In this document: in pieces, positions 21,228 to 32,475 of the stretch
Layout of the letters: each line of letters begins with the position of its first letter
How positions within the stretch are numbered: position 1 is the first letter of the stretch
DNA from: Pelobates cultripes
Taxonomy: Eukaryota > Chordata > Amphibia > Anura > Pelobatidae
Direction: 5' to 3'
Assembly (NCBI GenBank): GCA_933207985.1
Contig: OW240914.1
Coordinates: 203,478,253-203,542,252, forward strand
Length of the DNA stretch: 64,000 bases
Made by a program: the position numbers and the translations under genes
The notes under the pieces: generated by a model
The model's input: only the letters and a program-made list of their open reading frames with translations
Told to the model about the DNA's origin: nothing
Databases searched by the model: none

Positions 21228-23056
21228 CAGGGCCGTCTTTAAGGAGGGGCAAACGGGGCAGCTGCACTGGGCCCAGTTACTCATGGGGGGCCCAAAGCAG
21301 CTGCCCCGTGGGCCCCGTCGCCTGCAATAAAAATAAATTTTTAAAAAATATTTCCCTACCTAATGGGCCCGCGGTGCTAGTATTACGGCTGCACCGGGGA
21401 CCGCACACTAAGGGGGCCCACCGGGTGGCCCATACCTTTAGGGCCACCCAGTGAGCATGTTCCAGCAGGGGTCCGGTTGGCGCTGTGGCCCTTTAACAGC
21501 GCGACCGGGCCCCTTGCTTAACGGCTGCATGGGAGGAAGTGACGTCCGCGAATCACTTCCTCCCACCTCAAAGACATCGGGCCGCCCGGGAGGCTGCTGA
21601 GCCAGCATCCAGTGAGGAGGGGGAGCAAGAAGAGCCAGACCCCCAACTCCCAACTACCCCAGCCAGCACATTGGACCCCAGGGAAGGAATCCTCTTTCAA
21701 AGGTAGGAAACTGAAGAGTGTCTGTCTGTGTGTGTGTCAGTATGTCTGTCTGTGTGTCAGTATGTATGTCTGTGTGTGTGTCAGTATGTATGTATGTGTG
21801 TGTCAGTTTGTATGTCTGTGTGTGTATGTATGTATGTATGTGTGTGTCAGTTTGTATGTGTGTGTGTGTCAGTTTGTATGTGTGTGTGTGTCAGTTTGTA
21901 TGTGTGTGTGTCAGTTTGTATGTGTGTGTGTCAGTATGTATGTCTGTGTGTCAGTATGTATGTCTGTGTGTCAGTATGTATGTCTGTGTGTGTGTCAGTT
22001 TGTATGTGTGTGTGTCAGTTTGTATGTCTGTGTGTGTCAGTTTGTGTGTCTGTATGTATGTCGGTGTGCCAGTCAGTATGTCTGTGTATGTGTCAGTATG
22101 TATGTCTGTCACAGTGTCTGTGTGTGTGTGTGTGTCAGTGTGTATCTGTATGTTGTCAGTATGTATGTATCTGTGTGTGTGTGTGCCAGTGTTTATACAT
22201 GTGCAAATATCTGTATGTAGCCAATGTGTGTATCTGCATGTGTGTCAGTGTTTGTATCTGCATTTGTCAGGTTATGTATCTGTGTGTCTGTATGTTGTCA
22301 TTGTGTCTGTCTGTGTATCTGTATGTTGTCAGTGTATCTGCGTGTGTGTGCGTGTGTGCATCTGTGTGTCTGCATGTGTGCCAGGTTGTGTGTCTGTATG
22401 TGTGTGTGTCAGTGTGTGTAAATGTGTCTGTATAGCTGCATCTGTATGATTGTGTATATCTGTGTATCTGCAAGTGTTTCTGTGTGTGTATGTGTATCAC
22501 AGTGTGTGTGTGTGTGTGTGTTTGTGACAGTGCATGTGTATTTGTGCATACATCTCAGCATTCAACACTACACGCAAATACACACCTGCATTCAAACTTC
22601 AACACTACATATAAACACACCTCTTTTTAAACAACAAAATTATATATAAACACACCAGTGTATTCATAAACCAACACTACACATAAATGCATACTTGCAT
22701 TTAAATGCCATGTCCACATACAAACACACCCCTACATTCACACAAACATACTCCATACAAAAACATGCTTACACTCAAACACACAAATACTGCTCAGTGC
22801 TAAATATAACCCTGCATGCATGGGAAAATGGTAGCGCCCCAGCTGTCAAAGCATTGTTGGAGTTGCATGACAGATGGGGATCTACCTTTTGCCCCCTCTT
22901 GCCCAAAATAATTAATGCACCAGAGCCCTCTCTACTTTACGTCTGCCTCTGCGTTGGGGTGAGGGGCATGATTGCATGCCAGGGAGGGGACGACCGGGTT
23001 CAGGGGGCCCAAGCAAATGTTTGCCCAGGGTCCAATCCATATTAAAGATGGCCCTG
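21228..23056 (+). mobile_element. hAT-like non-autonomous DNA transposon, complete
   Basis: It starts CAGGGCCGTCTTTAA and ends TTAAAGATGGCCCTG, inverted repeats with one mismatch. It is flanked by perfect 8-bp direct repeats GTAAGGCA (21220-21227 and 23057-23064), diagnostic of hAT transposition. The interior contains a GC-rich left part, a large TGTCTGTGTGTGTCAGTATGTA-type minisatellite, then ACACTACA...AAACACACC units. No transposase is seen. The cysteine/valine/serine-rich frames across it are translations of the tandem repeat. Confidence 0.9.
21718..22540 (+). repeat. TGTGTGTCAGTATGTATGTC-type minisatellite
   Basis: Tandem units of about 20-28 bp alternate TGTGTGTCAG with TATGTATGTC or TTTGTATG. 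The array decays to the right into TGTATCTG-rich variants. It lies within the hAT-like element. Confidence 0.95.
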
Positions 23057-23064
23057 GTAAGGCA

Positions 23065-24241
23065 GGGCACAAAGCAAGCACAAAGAGGAATGTCATGTAA
23101 ATTAAAGTTATATGTTTGTATTGATATGAATGACCTCTCAAATATTGGCTTCTGCGTAAGCCCAAATGTCGGCTTGAGCCCGCTTTACCTATCGTATGAA
23201 AAATAAAGAATTATAAAAAAAAAAAAAAGTAATTTAAGTAGATTAATAGATATTCTATCAATATAATAATTGTTTTGTCATACACATGCTGTTATTCTAC
23301 ATGTAGCTTTGAATTCAAGAGTAGCTCCATTGTTTGGCTCAGACGGGTAAGAGAAAGGTAGAGGGCAGTGTTTTTTTTTGTTTTTTTTTGTTTTTTTAAT
23401 GATGTGTACTTGGCGGCACATTGTAAGGCATGTTAGAACAACTTCCTCATTGTTGTCCCTTCGCAAGCCGAGCTTTAGACCGTCTGCACATTTCACACCA
23501 ATGATTACGTTTTCTAATGAATCTCTGATGAACTGCACGTGAGGCCTTGGTGGTCTTTCTCAATGCTGTACAGCCCAAGCCAAAAATGTTAATGAAGAAA
23601 TAAAGGTATTTTGTTTTTAAATTTTATCATGCACTGTTTGGGCATTTTATTTCTCCCTGTCTCCTTGGCTGTGTTGATTTAGGAAAGCTGCAGTACAGGT
23701 TCAGAACCTGCTACATTATAGGGACAACTATAACAAGTTCAGGCAGCCACAATATACGGTTTTCTACTTTGCCCACTGTATTGTACTGTTTGCTGCCCTT
23801 AATAAATCAGTTTTCACATCATCTAACCACTGGTGGTTGAAGTTTTCCTAAAATGCAACAACCCTGGAGGTAATGGGAGTTTGAACTCTGAGACTCTAAT
23901 GAGGTCCAATGTTAGAGTATTTTCACCTACACATATGGAGAGATTTTAGGTATATACTTATTTTTTTTAAAATCATTAAATATTTGTTCTACAGCCTGCT
24001 ATTTTATTTTCATTGTATTGCTTAGTTTTGCATTATATGCTATTGGCAAGGGTTGGTAATGGGGATGTTGGCTGCATCTTCAAACCGTTCTTCAGCAGAT
24101 TGTAATAGCAGGAGATGCCATGGTATATCTTGGTACAGGAATAACGCAGCAGGCAAGAATTGTGCAGGCCTTTACTAGTTCGGTGTTGGTGATGGTCTGC
24201 AATCACAATGTTCACCAAGCCTGGAGTGACCTATGACATAC
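23065..24241. other. No gene seen; intron-like DNA
   Basis: A poly-A tract preceded by AATAAAGAATTATAA at about 23203-23228 may mark the 3' end of an old retrosequence. Otherwise nothing is recognised. Confidence 0.35.
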
Positions 24242-24294
24242 CGTCAGGGGCGTACCTAGAGCATTTGGCACCCGGGGCGGATCCTGTGCTTGGC

Positions 24295-24440
24295 GGGTTC
24301 CTCTTTCTCACCCTTCCTCTCCTTTCTCACCCCCTTTCTCCTCTCTCACCCTTTCCTCCTTTCTCACCCCCCCTTTCTCCTCTTTCTCACCCTTCCCTCC
24401 TTTCTCACCCCCCCCTTTCTCCTCTTTCTCACCCCCCACC
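24295..24440 (+). repeat. Pyrimidine-rich tandem repeat (TTTCTCACCC..CTCC)
   Basis: Tandem units of about 20-32 bp built from CCTCTTTCTCACCC and CCCCTTTCTCCT. Almost all purines are confined to the other strand, so the tract is a polypurine/polypyrimidine mirror-like stretch. Confidence 0.9.
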
Positions 24441-24464
24441 CACCCGCCGCCCTATCCCTACTTG

Positions 24465-24867
24465 GCTGACATAATCAGAAGTGGTTATCTGAGCCAATCA
24501 CAAGAAAGCATTGGATTGACTGAGCTGGTCAAGGAATTAGATCAGGGGCAGAGCCAGCATAAGCCAAACACAGCCCTGGCCAATCAGCATCTCTTCAGTG
24601 CGTCTCTATGAGGAAATTTCAGTGTCTCCATGCAGAGGGTGGAGACACTGAACGTCAGTGCTGCACATTGTGCAGCAATGCCCCAGGAAGCACGTCTGGT
24701 AGCCATCTGAGGAGCGGCCAGAGGAAGTGTCCCTAAACAGTAATATAAACACTGCCTTTTATCTGAAAATACAGGGTTTACTGCAAAAAGCCTCAAGGGA
24801 ATGATTATACTCACCAAAATAAATACAATAAGCTGTAGTTGTTCTGGTGACTATAGTGTCTCTTTAA
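24465..24867 (-). mobile_element. TTAA element, family A, truncated
   Basis: The right end GTTCTGGTGACTATAGTGTC followed by TCTTTAA is the reverse-oriented family A start. The interior matches other copies ('ggggcagagccagcataagccaaacacagccctggccaatcagcat', 'ctccatgcagagggtggagacactg'). The other TTAA end is lost near the pyrimidine-rich repeat. Confidence 0.75.
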
Positions 24868-26039
24868 CCATCGACTTATGAGTAAAAGATTGTTTAACCA
24901 CAGTTCTAGTACAAGGTGTATACAAGGAGAAGTAAAGCAGCTATGCACTCTGTTTTCTACCATGACAATTTGGTGAGATAACTAGAATATATTCAGACAC
25001 GTGTCAAGTTTACCAAATGCCCACAGAAATGTGAAAGAAAATTAAATGTTTTTTCCTATTTTATATTCTCAAGAAAATGCATCTGATCCCAGGGTCTCTT
25101 AGTATGGGAAATTGTAAAATACACCATAGTTTCACAGACATTTTCCGCAATGCAGTACGCGAAAACATTATGGCCAGTTTACAGAAAAATCTCTAAAAGG
25201 ATTCTGTATGCAAAGTGCAGTTTTACACAACACCATGCCATCTAAATGGTTAATTCAACTCCAATAACTAGCTATAGGAAAAGGAAAAAAAAGTCTGTCT
25301 CACCCAGAATAGCACAGGAAATCAACGTAATCTATCTATCACTTTTCCGTATTTAATGACTTTTCCTTTCACTGCTCCAAATACAGTGCCGAAAGCTTGC
25401 TTGAGAAGTGCGATTTTCCCACATAGCTCGTTCACTCAACAAAACAGCATTTGTATTTGTCTATTATAGACCGGAATGGACCTGACTAACGCATTGGTAG
25501 TTGGCTGGTTTCAGTTGGCCTCGGTTGTATAGGAGTACTGCCATGTCAAAAGTGATGTAATTACAATAAACAGTATCTGCAAAGCAGCAAAACAAATTAA
25601 CAGGGGGTCAAAACAATGACTGTTAGTTAGATCAACTAACTACCTCACAAAATAGAAGTCCCGTAAGCAAAAAAGAAGAAAAAAAAAGGTGAAAAACCGT
25701 GTGCCCCAATCCTTCATTTCCAGCCTGATATCAACACCTGACCACATGTGATGAAGAACTGATGTACTTCCAAATGTGTAAGCGTAATAAAAATTCCACG
25801 CACCTAATCAATAAAGCAAGTAATAAAAAATGGATTCTATTTTCACTCATTTTATCTAAACTTTAAAAACGTTAAAATAACCTTTTTTCTGCATTTTTAA
25901 ATGTTATCTATAAAAAAAAGTTGGATTTTTTTTTATTTTACTCAGATGCTTTTCAGACATTTTTATATTTAAAATTAAAAACAACTCCTTTTAGATTTAG
26001 ATTATAAATATTGTACATATACATGTTAACATCTCTGGA
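24868..26039. other. No gene seen; intron-like DNA
   Basis: AT-rich. The segment 25720-25810 (ATGTGATGAAGAACTGATGT...) resembles retroelement-tail motifs but lacks enough to classify. Confidence 0.35.
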
Positions 26040-26840
26040 GTTAATCCCATCTGTTTCTGCTGGTAGATGCCATTGTGGATGCCGCCTCGCGCCCTAGGTT
26101 TGGGTCCCCAATGTGTCTTATTGTTCCCATAGATCCCATACCTTGTGGAAAGTGTTCAGTGTGTTTCTCATTTGGGCAGTAAGTTTGTCCATTAAGTAAT
26201 TATCCCGTAACTTTGCCTTAACCAGGGATACCTGTGGGAGATATGGGCATGACCATTTTTGTGCCAAAGCCCTATGGGCTCATAGATAAATCATGTTGAG
26301 GAGCTTTTGTTCATTCTTGGTGAGGCCCTCTGTGGGTCGTGATAAAAGACATGCCCACAGGTCTGGGGCCATTCTTCTCTGTAGAATCTGTGAGCTTAAA
26401 TCCACTATTTTGTGCCAGTAGCTCGACACCCATGGGCACTCCCACCACATGTGTACATATGTGCCCCTCCCTCTGCACAAGTGCCAGCAGTCATTCGTAG
26501 GGATTAGTTTCATATGTTTCTGTTTGACTGGGGTCATGTACCATCTGAAGAATGTTTTATATGATTGCTCCTGGAGTGTTACGCATATTGTGGTTTTGGT
26601 GCATGCTTCCCAGATGTCCTGCCAGTCTGTTCCCTCCAGGACCTCCCCCAGGTCGGCCTCCCATTGGTCAGTGGTTGCCTTCCACTTTTTAACATTACAT
26701 TGTGTTTATGGGGATTTGTGGTCTGCCTTTTTGGAATAAACAATTGAGCAGAGACTGTGGGGGCATGGTGAGCCGCATCTCCATTTGCACCCTCACTTCC
26801 TGTTAGAGGTCTTGGTCCAGTCTGTACGACCAAGTCTAGA
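26040..26840 (-). mobile_element. 5'-truncated LINE, L1/Tx1-like
   Basis: Minus-strand sequence covering the last part of an ORF2-type protein and a short 3' tail. Only the C-terminal portion is present, consistent with 5' truncation during target-primed reverse transcription. No poly-A tail or target duplication is obvious. Confidence 0.75.
26118..26703 (-). pseudogene. LINE ORF2 C-terminus, inactive
   Basis: The minus-strand frame reads KKWKATTDQWEADLGEVL..., then SYKTFFRWYMTPVKQKHM, then CWHLCRGRGTYVHMWWECP followed by YWHKIVDLSSQI. It ends at a TAA at 26118-26120 after FHKVWDLWEQ. The Y...F.RWY.TP, C..C...GT..HMWW.CP and YW pattern is characteristic of the zinc-knuckle-like region after the reverse transcriptase of L1/Tx1-clade LINEs. 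One in-frame TGA (about 26278-26280) interrupts it, and the frame is broken upstream of about 26703. Confidence 0.85.
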
Positions 26841-29187
26841 TATGTGTGTTACTATCTCTAAGTTCATGCACAGTATCTTTTTATACACTCTTGTTCGACA
26901 AGAAATGCAAAACATTTTTATACGTCGACATTTAAAGTGATGTAATCACGAGGAAGCACCTACCTCTGGATTTTCTGTTTATTTTGATTTGCTGTAGTGA
27001 TGGATAATGTAAAGATGTAATAATATTTTATGCCTTTACGCATTGGTCAATGAACCACCTCTCTTAAAAAGAGAATGGAGAATGGAATATAAATAGAGAA
27101 TAGAATACAGCCATCATAGTTCCAGACAGGGGTGCTACACCACATGGAACTAAAAACTTTAAAACATAATTGAGACACTATATGTATAGTTATTTAATAT
27201 GTTTTCTGTAATATTTACAGTATTAATTAAAAATTTTCTTCTGCGCCTTAACTACTCCATCGTCAAATGTAGGAGATTTCAATATTTTTGTGCTCGCTAC
27301 TATGAAACCAAAGATGTCTTGTAAAAACAATGACAATCTGAAAAAGTGTGAATAGTTACGTTGGCAAATACTCTCCTGTGAAATCCAGCCTTTGGAGTAA
27401 AGCCTGCCACAAAAAACAAATGTGTTCTCTTGGCCACACAATGAATGTTTTATTGTTGGAAATACAGATCTGGAGTAAAGATTTAAAAAAATAATAATTA
27501 AAAAAAAAAGGTTTGTTTTACAGAATATTATAAAAAGGGCTGCAGGAAGAGATTGAATTGTCTGCATGAGTGACCTGCAGTGGAACACTAACTTAGAATG
27601 CTTTCCCTTATAAGGAAAACTAGTATATGTGTTTACTGCCCAGGCTCCTTATTAAGGAACAGTTTATAATATTAATAAAGTGATGCTCTAAATCAGTAGT
27701 CTGCTTGTCTCATCTTTAACGAACATATGAAAATAACTTCTGTAAATTTGATAGGAATTACTCATTTTCTAAAGAAAATGCTTAATCAAGCCTGACAGAA
27801 TATCAGAGATTTGGCACATGTTTAGGGGAAATTGTTTTTTAAAATGTTAAAGTGTTTTTGTATCATAGAGCACCATAACATTCCCAGCCACCCACTGGCA
27901 CCCAAATATGTACAAAATTGAAATTGCTCTTTGAAACATCCACATTAGCAAATCGATTAGCATGGGCTCAAACAAACAAACAAAAAAACACCACCACAAT
28001 GAGATTTGGAGATTACAGTGCTTAAGTAATATTGCGTCTTCTGAAATTTTAACCCATTTTCAAAATTTTAAATTCATGAACCACAATATATTTCTAACAT
28101 TTCAGTGCCATCACCACAAGGCTTGTTCACTAAAACAGAGTCATAATAAGCAGACAACATACATTAACAATGAAATGACCTTCAAAAGCTAGTTTGAATG
28201 AATGTCTATTTCCATGGGAAGCAGCTTTTGGTTAGCGGGCAATAGTTGACCTCATAGGTAGGTAATGGTAAATACTTGTTACATATTTTATAGGGATTGT
28301 ATAGGTACATTTTAGGTAAGATGCTATTTCATGCAAAAAATATATATAGGTTGGTGGACGTAAAGACTTTTAATAGCCACCTTGTGTCAGAGGTTTTGGA
28401 TTACCATTAGCATTTCACTTCTCAAGCTCCCATCCCACCGAACCTTGCTTATGAACCCCTCAACCTTACAAGTAATAAAATAGGGTAGTTTATTACCACA
28501 GTTTAACAGATTCTAAAGATCCTTTTTTTTTTTGCAGTTTATGTACAGGAAGTTCAGTGCAGCCAATAGGTCTTTTTTTTTTTTTTTTTTTTTAAATTAG
28601 GTCAGTCCTTGCGACATTGACAGAACCTTGACCATCAGCAGCTTATGTCAATACATTTTTCTTTAAAAGCTTCGCTAATAGTGAATTGGAAGAGTACAAA
28701 CTAACAATTTAAAAAAAAAAATTTTAGATTGACCTTCTTTAAAATGTTTGAAATGTTTGATATTAAAGTCTTCTTACATTAATTAGTTGGATTACTTGGA
28801 TAAAAAAAAAGTCTATATGATAGCTATCAAACATGACTGCTAAAAAGAAATTTACCAGCCAGGTCAAAGGAGCACCTTTAGGTCAAATGTGGAACTGCAC
28901 AAACATTCTGCTACTACTGCCATTCCTTTTCATTAACGACTCACTTCCTGCACGGATTTCTTGAATGTATTGTTGATTTAAGCAGACAGAACTCAATGAA
29001 GAATACTTCAAGGAAAAACTAAATTACAGTTAGCTACTTTTAATAATTCATTCATCTGAAATGCTTCGGGTACATTCGCATTCTTTATCCTAAAACAAAA
29101 GTCATGTTTAAAAACAATGTACACTGTTATATAGATCATATATTTTTATAACAGTTGTCATGTAACATCATTTTCCTCTCCTCCCTG
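26841..29187. other. No gene seen; intron-like DNA
   Basis: Unremarkable apart from homopolymer runs (poly-T near 28574-28594) and a perfect CArG box at 27606-27615. Confidence 0.4.
27606..27615. promoter_or_regulatory. Perfect CArG box, isolated
   Basis: CCTTATAAGG matches the SRF consensus CC(A/T)6GG and is a perfect palindrome. It lies within the presumed first coding intron of CALD1, an SRF-regulated gene in amniotes. A handful of such matches is expected by chance in a window this size, so function is uncertain. Confidence 0.3.
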
Positions 29188-29263
29188 CTAGTAGGAGAAC
29201 TGGCTAATATGAACTTCCTGCTCATCATCCGTGGTCTCATACACATGATTTAGCGGTGTTTGC
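29188..29263 (-). CDS. Possible small terminal coding exon, unidentified
   Basis: On the minus strand a 3' splice site-like sequence (TTCCACAG, just above 29263) is followed by one open frame ending at a TAG (29188-29190). It encodes a 24-residue tail containing NHVYETTDDEQEVHIS, acidic and tyrosine-bearing like a cytoplasmic tail. The same frame is open upstream of the acceptor to about 29328 and reads through a hydrophobic stretch FGIVLLFLTVF, so an unspliced membrane-tail reading is also possible. I do not recognise the protein. It could be chance. No start codon or partner exon was found. Confidence 0.2.
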
Positions 29264-31439
29264 CTGTGGAACACTGTTAAAAATAGAAGCACAATGCCAA
29301 AAGTAAATTGTTCATATATATGTGCTTAGTTACTAAGGTTGCCAAGTTGCTAATTTTCTTACAATCATAAAGAGATCATGTCATTCACAGCTGCTGAACA
29401 ACCCTACAAAATGCTATTAGTTTTATGCAATTCATATTTAATTTGATTATCGGTATTTAACATCAATATATAGCCAAATAACTGAAAATCTGGAGTTTTA
29501 TATACATATGTTGTAAATAGTTTCATAGAGCGCTTTTTAATTTGTCCCCAAAGATAGACCACAGCTGCAAAAGACTATGGATAACTATGCAAAAGAACAA
29601 CTAATGTGAAATGCCCAAAAAGATTTTTAAGTGGGATTTGTGGATTACAGATCAAACTGTAAGGTCATTTTTGGTAAACGTGATGGGGGCTAAATTTTCT
29701 ACAAAGACGAATCCTATCAAATTACACAATAAACAAAGTTTTGGCTGTAAACAGACATCTACCGGTAACATATTTTTGATTACGATGTGTACCATATCAT
29801 CATGAAAGATTACATTCAGTTTTAGCTTTAGTTTAAAAAAGCAATACCACGGTATACTTTCTAAATGTATTTAAAGTCCTTGTTACGAAGTTGTACATTA
29901 TCCAGATTAATTGTTCTATTCTTTTTACATATATTGAAGTGAAAAAAAAAAAAATGTTACTATGATCCCAAAATTGACTTTTAAAAGGCACAACTAGGAT
30001 TTATTTTTTAAACTGATCTTTAGCAAGCATCAGAAGAAAATAATTCCTAACTCTGAACACTGGTGAACATTGCTTCCGAAGGCAAGAATCTCTGTTTGAT
30101 AATATTTAATTATTTTTCTTCAACCCTTAATTTTAGGCTTGGCAGTTATGTTAGACATTCCAAACAAATTATGTCATGAGTTTCCAACCTCACTTGGAGA
30201 AAATATTTTGTATAGGGCACACTTAATGTGACCTCACTTTTTTCCTGCACTCCTCATGTCAAAAATGTACAAGTCATCAAGTACCTATTTATATCAAGGC
30301 ATGTATTCTTAATATAAGCTATTAAGTTATTTTCATCTGGTTTATAATTTATATCACTTTAGCATAACTTTGTTTGGTAACAATGTGTACATCCACATAA
30401 ATGGCACAGCAATGGGGGCAAACATACCCCTTCCTTCATCATTCTACGTGGGTTTTAAGAAGTGTCCTAGATTTTGGAGTTTGAGTGTTCATACTCTTTA
30501 ATTACGTATTATGAATTATACATAGAAGGTCTTTTCCTGACTTGATAATCTAACATAACTGGATACTTTTTTGCGTCTATGAATAATGGCACTATAACAT
30601 GCTCTATTACCCTGCATCTCTGCATTATTTAGACCCATCCTTTTCTGTAAAACTGAACAGATGGCAAAACGTTCACCAAAACGACAGTACTTTTATTTTA
30701 TTTTTAACTATAAGATAGTAACACTTATCCACATTAAATGCTCTGACCATTTTTCAACTTTACCGAAGTCATCTGCCATTTGGAATCCTCTACTGCATAC
30801 CTTCCTTTTTTTGTTTTTAGTCTAACTAATCCTTGTTGTACTCATTTTCTCATTTATGGATTAGAAATAAAATAATTAGTATTGATTCAGACTATATCTG
30901 GCCATGTGTTTTTGTTACAATGACTACAAATGTATAATTGTTTTTATTAGACATTATAAATAATGTTCTCCTATTAAGCAACCCACCTATTGGTTGCCTT
31001 ATGGTCCTTTATGCTGTCTATTTTGTGTATGTTCAGGAAGATACTAGACGGTTGAACTTACCACCTCTGTATTTGGAACAAATTTCTTTCATTGATGTAC
31101 AAGAGCTATGGTATATAATTTATAGAAATTTTAACTTTTTTTTTTTTAAATGAACAGTTAATGGTTTAATCTATATAATTTTGTATTATTTTATTTAATT
31201 TACAATACTGTGGTTATCCAAGTAGAAGCGTACATTTCTTTTAGTAAGCTTAGCTCCCCTTGTTTGGTGGATTATAAACGAATCTTCTTTTTGCAAAGTT
31301 CAGCCAAGATTTTAGTTATTCTGTCTAGGAGTTTCAATTTAAGATCATAAATTGAAAGAGAATACTCAGTAATTTAGAGTCATTTAGATTGAATAGTTAA
31401 CCTTCAGGTTTATTTTTATAATAATACATTTGTGTTTTT
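29264..31439. other. No gene seen; intron-like DNA
   Basis: AT-rich sequence without clear transposon ends. Confidence 0.4.
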
Positions 31440-31459
31440 GTTCAGGCTTAAATGCAAAT

Positions 31460-31530
31460 GGTATAGGTTCACTTTGTAATGGCGGTGGCGCTGTAGTGGT
31501 TATGGGGCTTAGGGTGTTCCTTTAGTAGTG
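31460..31530 (-). repeat. Family D end fragment
   Basis: GCGCTGTAGTGGTTATGGGG followed by CTTAGGGTGTTCCTTTAG matches the reverse of the family D end at 16141. Confidence 0.5.
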
Positions 31531-32131
31531 GGGTCTCCAGTTCACTAATTTTTCATTTTAAATAATTATTATTTGCAGTAATTATTGTTTCAACTTCGTT
31601 CACTGTTGAATGAAGCAACATGACAGAAATATCACTTTATGTCAGAATCTGTGAGGATTTGCATAGAGCTTGTTAAAAAATGTAGATACATTTTTATCTT
31701 CAATCTTATTTGACAATTTCTGTAGAATAGATTCAGGACAGTGAATAGGCGATACGTGTGAAACGTGATGCTGTGCTATACAAGCTCATAGCACCCTGAG
31801 CAAAATTCAACAATGGAAGGGTAGTATGCGTACACCCATAGTAAAAGAACCAATTCCAACAATACGATGCCATCTTATGTCACAAAATGACAAATTGTAA
31901 TTACCAGTTGATGGAATATATGGTATAAACTTGCAGTCAGGATGCAATTCCTAATAAAGCAAGGATTTAAATAGATTTTTCAAGTTTCCGATCTGGTGTT
32001 ACATTGCTCTTCACATGCACACTACCAGTCAACTATGAAAAGAAAGTATTAATACGGCAACAATTTTCCTTATTAGCAATATGTCCAAGAGCAGAGCCAC
32101 CAGCTGAGAACAACAGAACCATAAATATAAT

Positions 32132-32141
32132 TTATAAATAG
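32132..32141 (-). promoter_or_regulatory. MEF2 site, perfect consensus
   Basis: CTATTTATAA on the minus strand fits YTAWWWWTAR at every position. It is 31 bp from the neighbouring CArG box. Confidence 0.4.
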
Positions 32142-32171
32142 CATTCAGTCTCATCCTAAATTCTTTACATG

Positions 32172-32181
32172 CCTTATTTGG
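32172..32181. promoter_or_regulatory. CArG box 1 (SRF)
   Basis: CCTTATTTGG, a full match to CC(A/T)6GG and only slightly off the high-affinity CCWTATAWGG form. Confidence 0.45.
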
Positions 32182-32219
32182 GCCAATATACAGCAGCCAC
32201 TGCAAGGCATTATTTATGT

Positions 32220-32229
32220 CCATTTTTGG
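32220..32229. promoter_or_regulatory. CArG box 2 (SRF)
   Basis: CCATTTTTGG, a full match to CC(A/T)6GG, nearest of the cluster to the CALD1 exon. Confidence 0.45.
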
Positions 32230-32370
32230 AAGCACAACATGGCTGGTTACTTCATGGTGTGGTAACAACGCTTGCCAGATATTACTGCCAGACAAGGGTG
32301 ATATCCAATGCAAACATTAAAAGGATTATTTTAAAATGACATTCAGAGCCCTTGCAATTAATCACATTAC

Positions 32371-32441
32371 CTTTCTACTTCTTGGCGCATTTCCTCCCGT
32401 TTCTGTCTCCTGAGCTCTCTACGGCGTTCAAAGTCATCCAT
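32371..32441 (-). CDS. CALD1: Caldesmon, first coding exon (partial gene)
   Basis: Translation from the ATG at 32441 gives MDDFERRRELRRQKREEM followed by RQEVE, 23 codons plus two bases of a split codon, ending at a GTAATG donor (32365-32370). This is essentially the vertebrate caldesmon N-terminus (mammals have RLEAE at the end), which lies in the myosin-binding head of this actin-, myosin-, tropomyosin- and calmodulin-binding regulator of actomyosin. The arginine- and glutamate-rich helix is obvious. This N-terminus is one of two alternative ones in mammals; the other, beginning MLGGSG, was not found here. The next coding exon would lie below coordinate 1, so this intron exceeds 32 kb. The donor is weaker than GTAAGT. 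The identification is strong. Confidence 0.93.
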
Positions 32442-32473
32442 GACGAGCTCTTCAGAGTTTCAAAATTTGGAAT
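32442..32473 (-). other. CALD1: Probable 5' UTR part of the CALD1 exon
   Basis: The 32 bases before the ATG end in AGAGCTCGTC. They are preceded on the minus strand by TTATATTTTATATAG, a plausible splice acceptor with its AG at 32474-32475. If this acceptor is used, the exon is 103 nt and its 5' UTR start lies further upstream (above 32474). The sequence around the ATG (CGTCATGG) has G at +4 but no purine at -3. Confidence 0.5.
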
Positions 32474-32475
32474 CT

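Larger units (their letters stand above)
32101..32229. promoter_or_regulatory. Putative CALD1 intronic muscle enhancer (CArG x2, MEF2, E-box)
   Basis: Within 129 bp lie CAGCTG (32101-32106, E-box), TTATAAATAG (32132-32141, the MEF2 consensus CTATTTATAA on the minus strand), CCTTATTTGG (32172-32181) and CCATTTTTGG (32220-32229). The last two are perfect CC(A/T)6GG SRF sites with a 48-bp centre spacing. The cluster is 142-270 bp inside the intron downstream of the CALD1 coding exon. Paired CArG boxes in promoters or first introns are the usual architecture of smooth-muscle contractile genes, and CALD1 is an SRF/myocardin target in amniotes. Function here is inferred from motifs and position only. 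Confidence 0.5.

Noticed and set aside
21612..22449. Three overlapping 200-240-codon frames rich in Cys, Val and Ser
   Set aside because: Pure translation of the TGTGTGTCAGTATGTATGTC-type tandem repeat inside a hAT-like element.
24208..24474. Proline/leucine/serine-rich frame
   Set aside because: Encoded by the pyrimidine-rich CTCTTTCTCACCC tandem repeat.
26449..26747. Plus-strand frames of 60-96 codons
   Set aside because: Antisense shadows of the LINE ORF2 remnant on the minus strand.
32029..32313. 94-codon minus-strand frame overlapping the enhancer-like cluster
   Set aside because: It is in the intron just after the CALD1 donor, does not resemble the next caldesmon exon, and has no recognisable domain.
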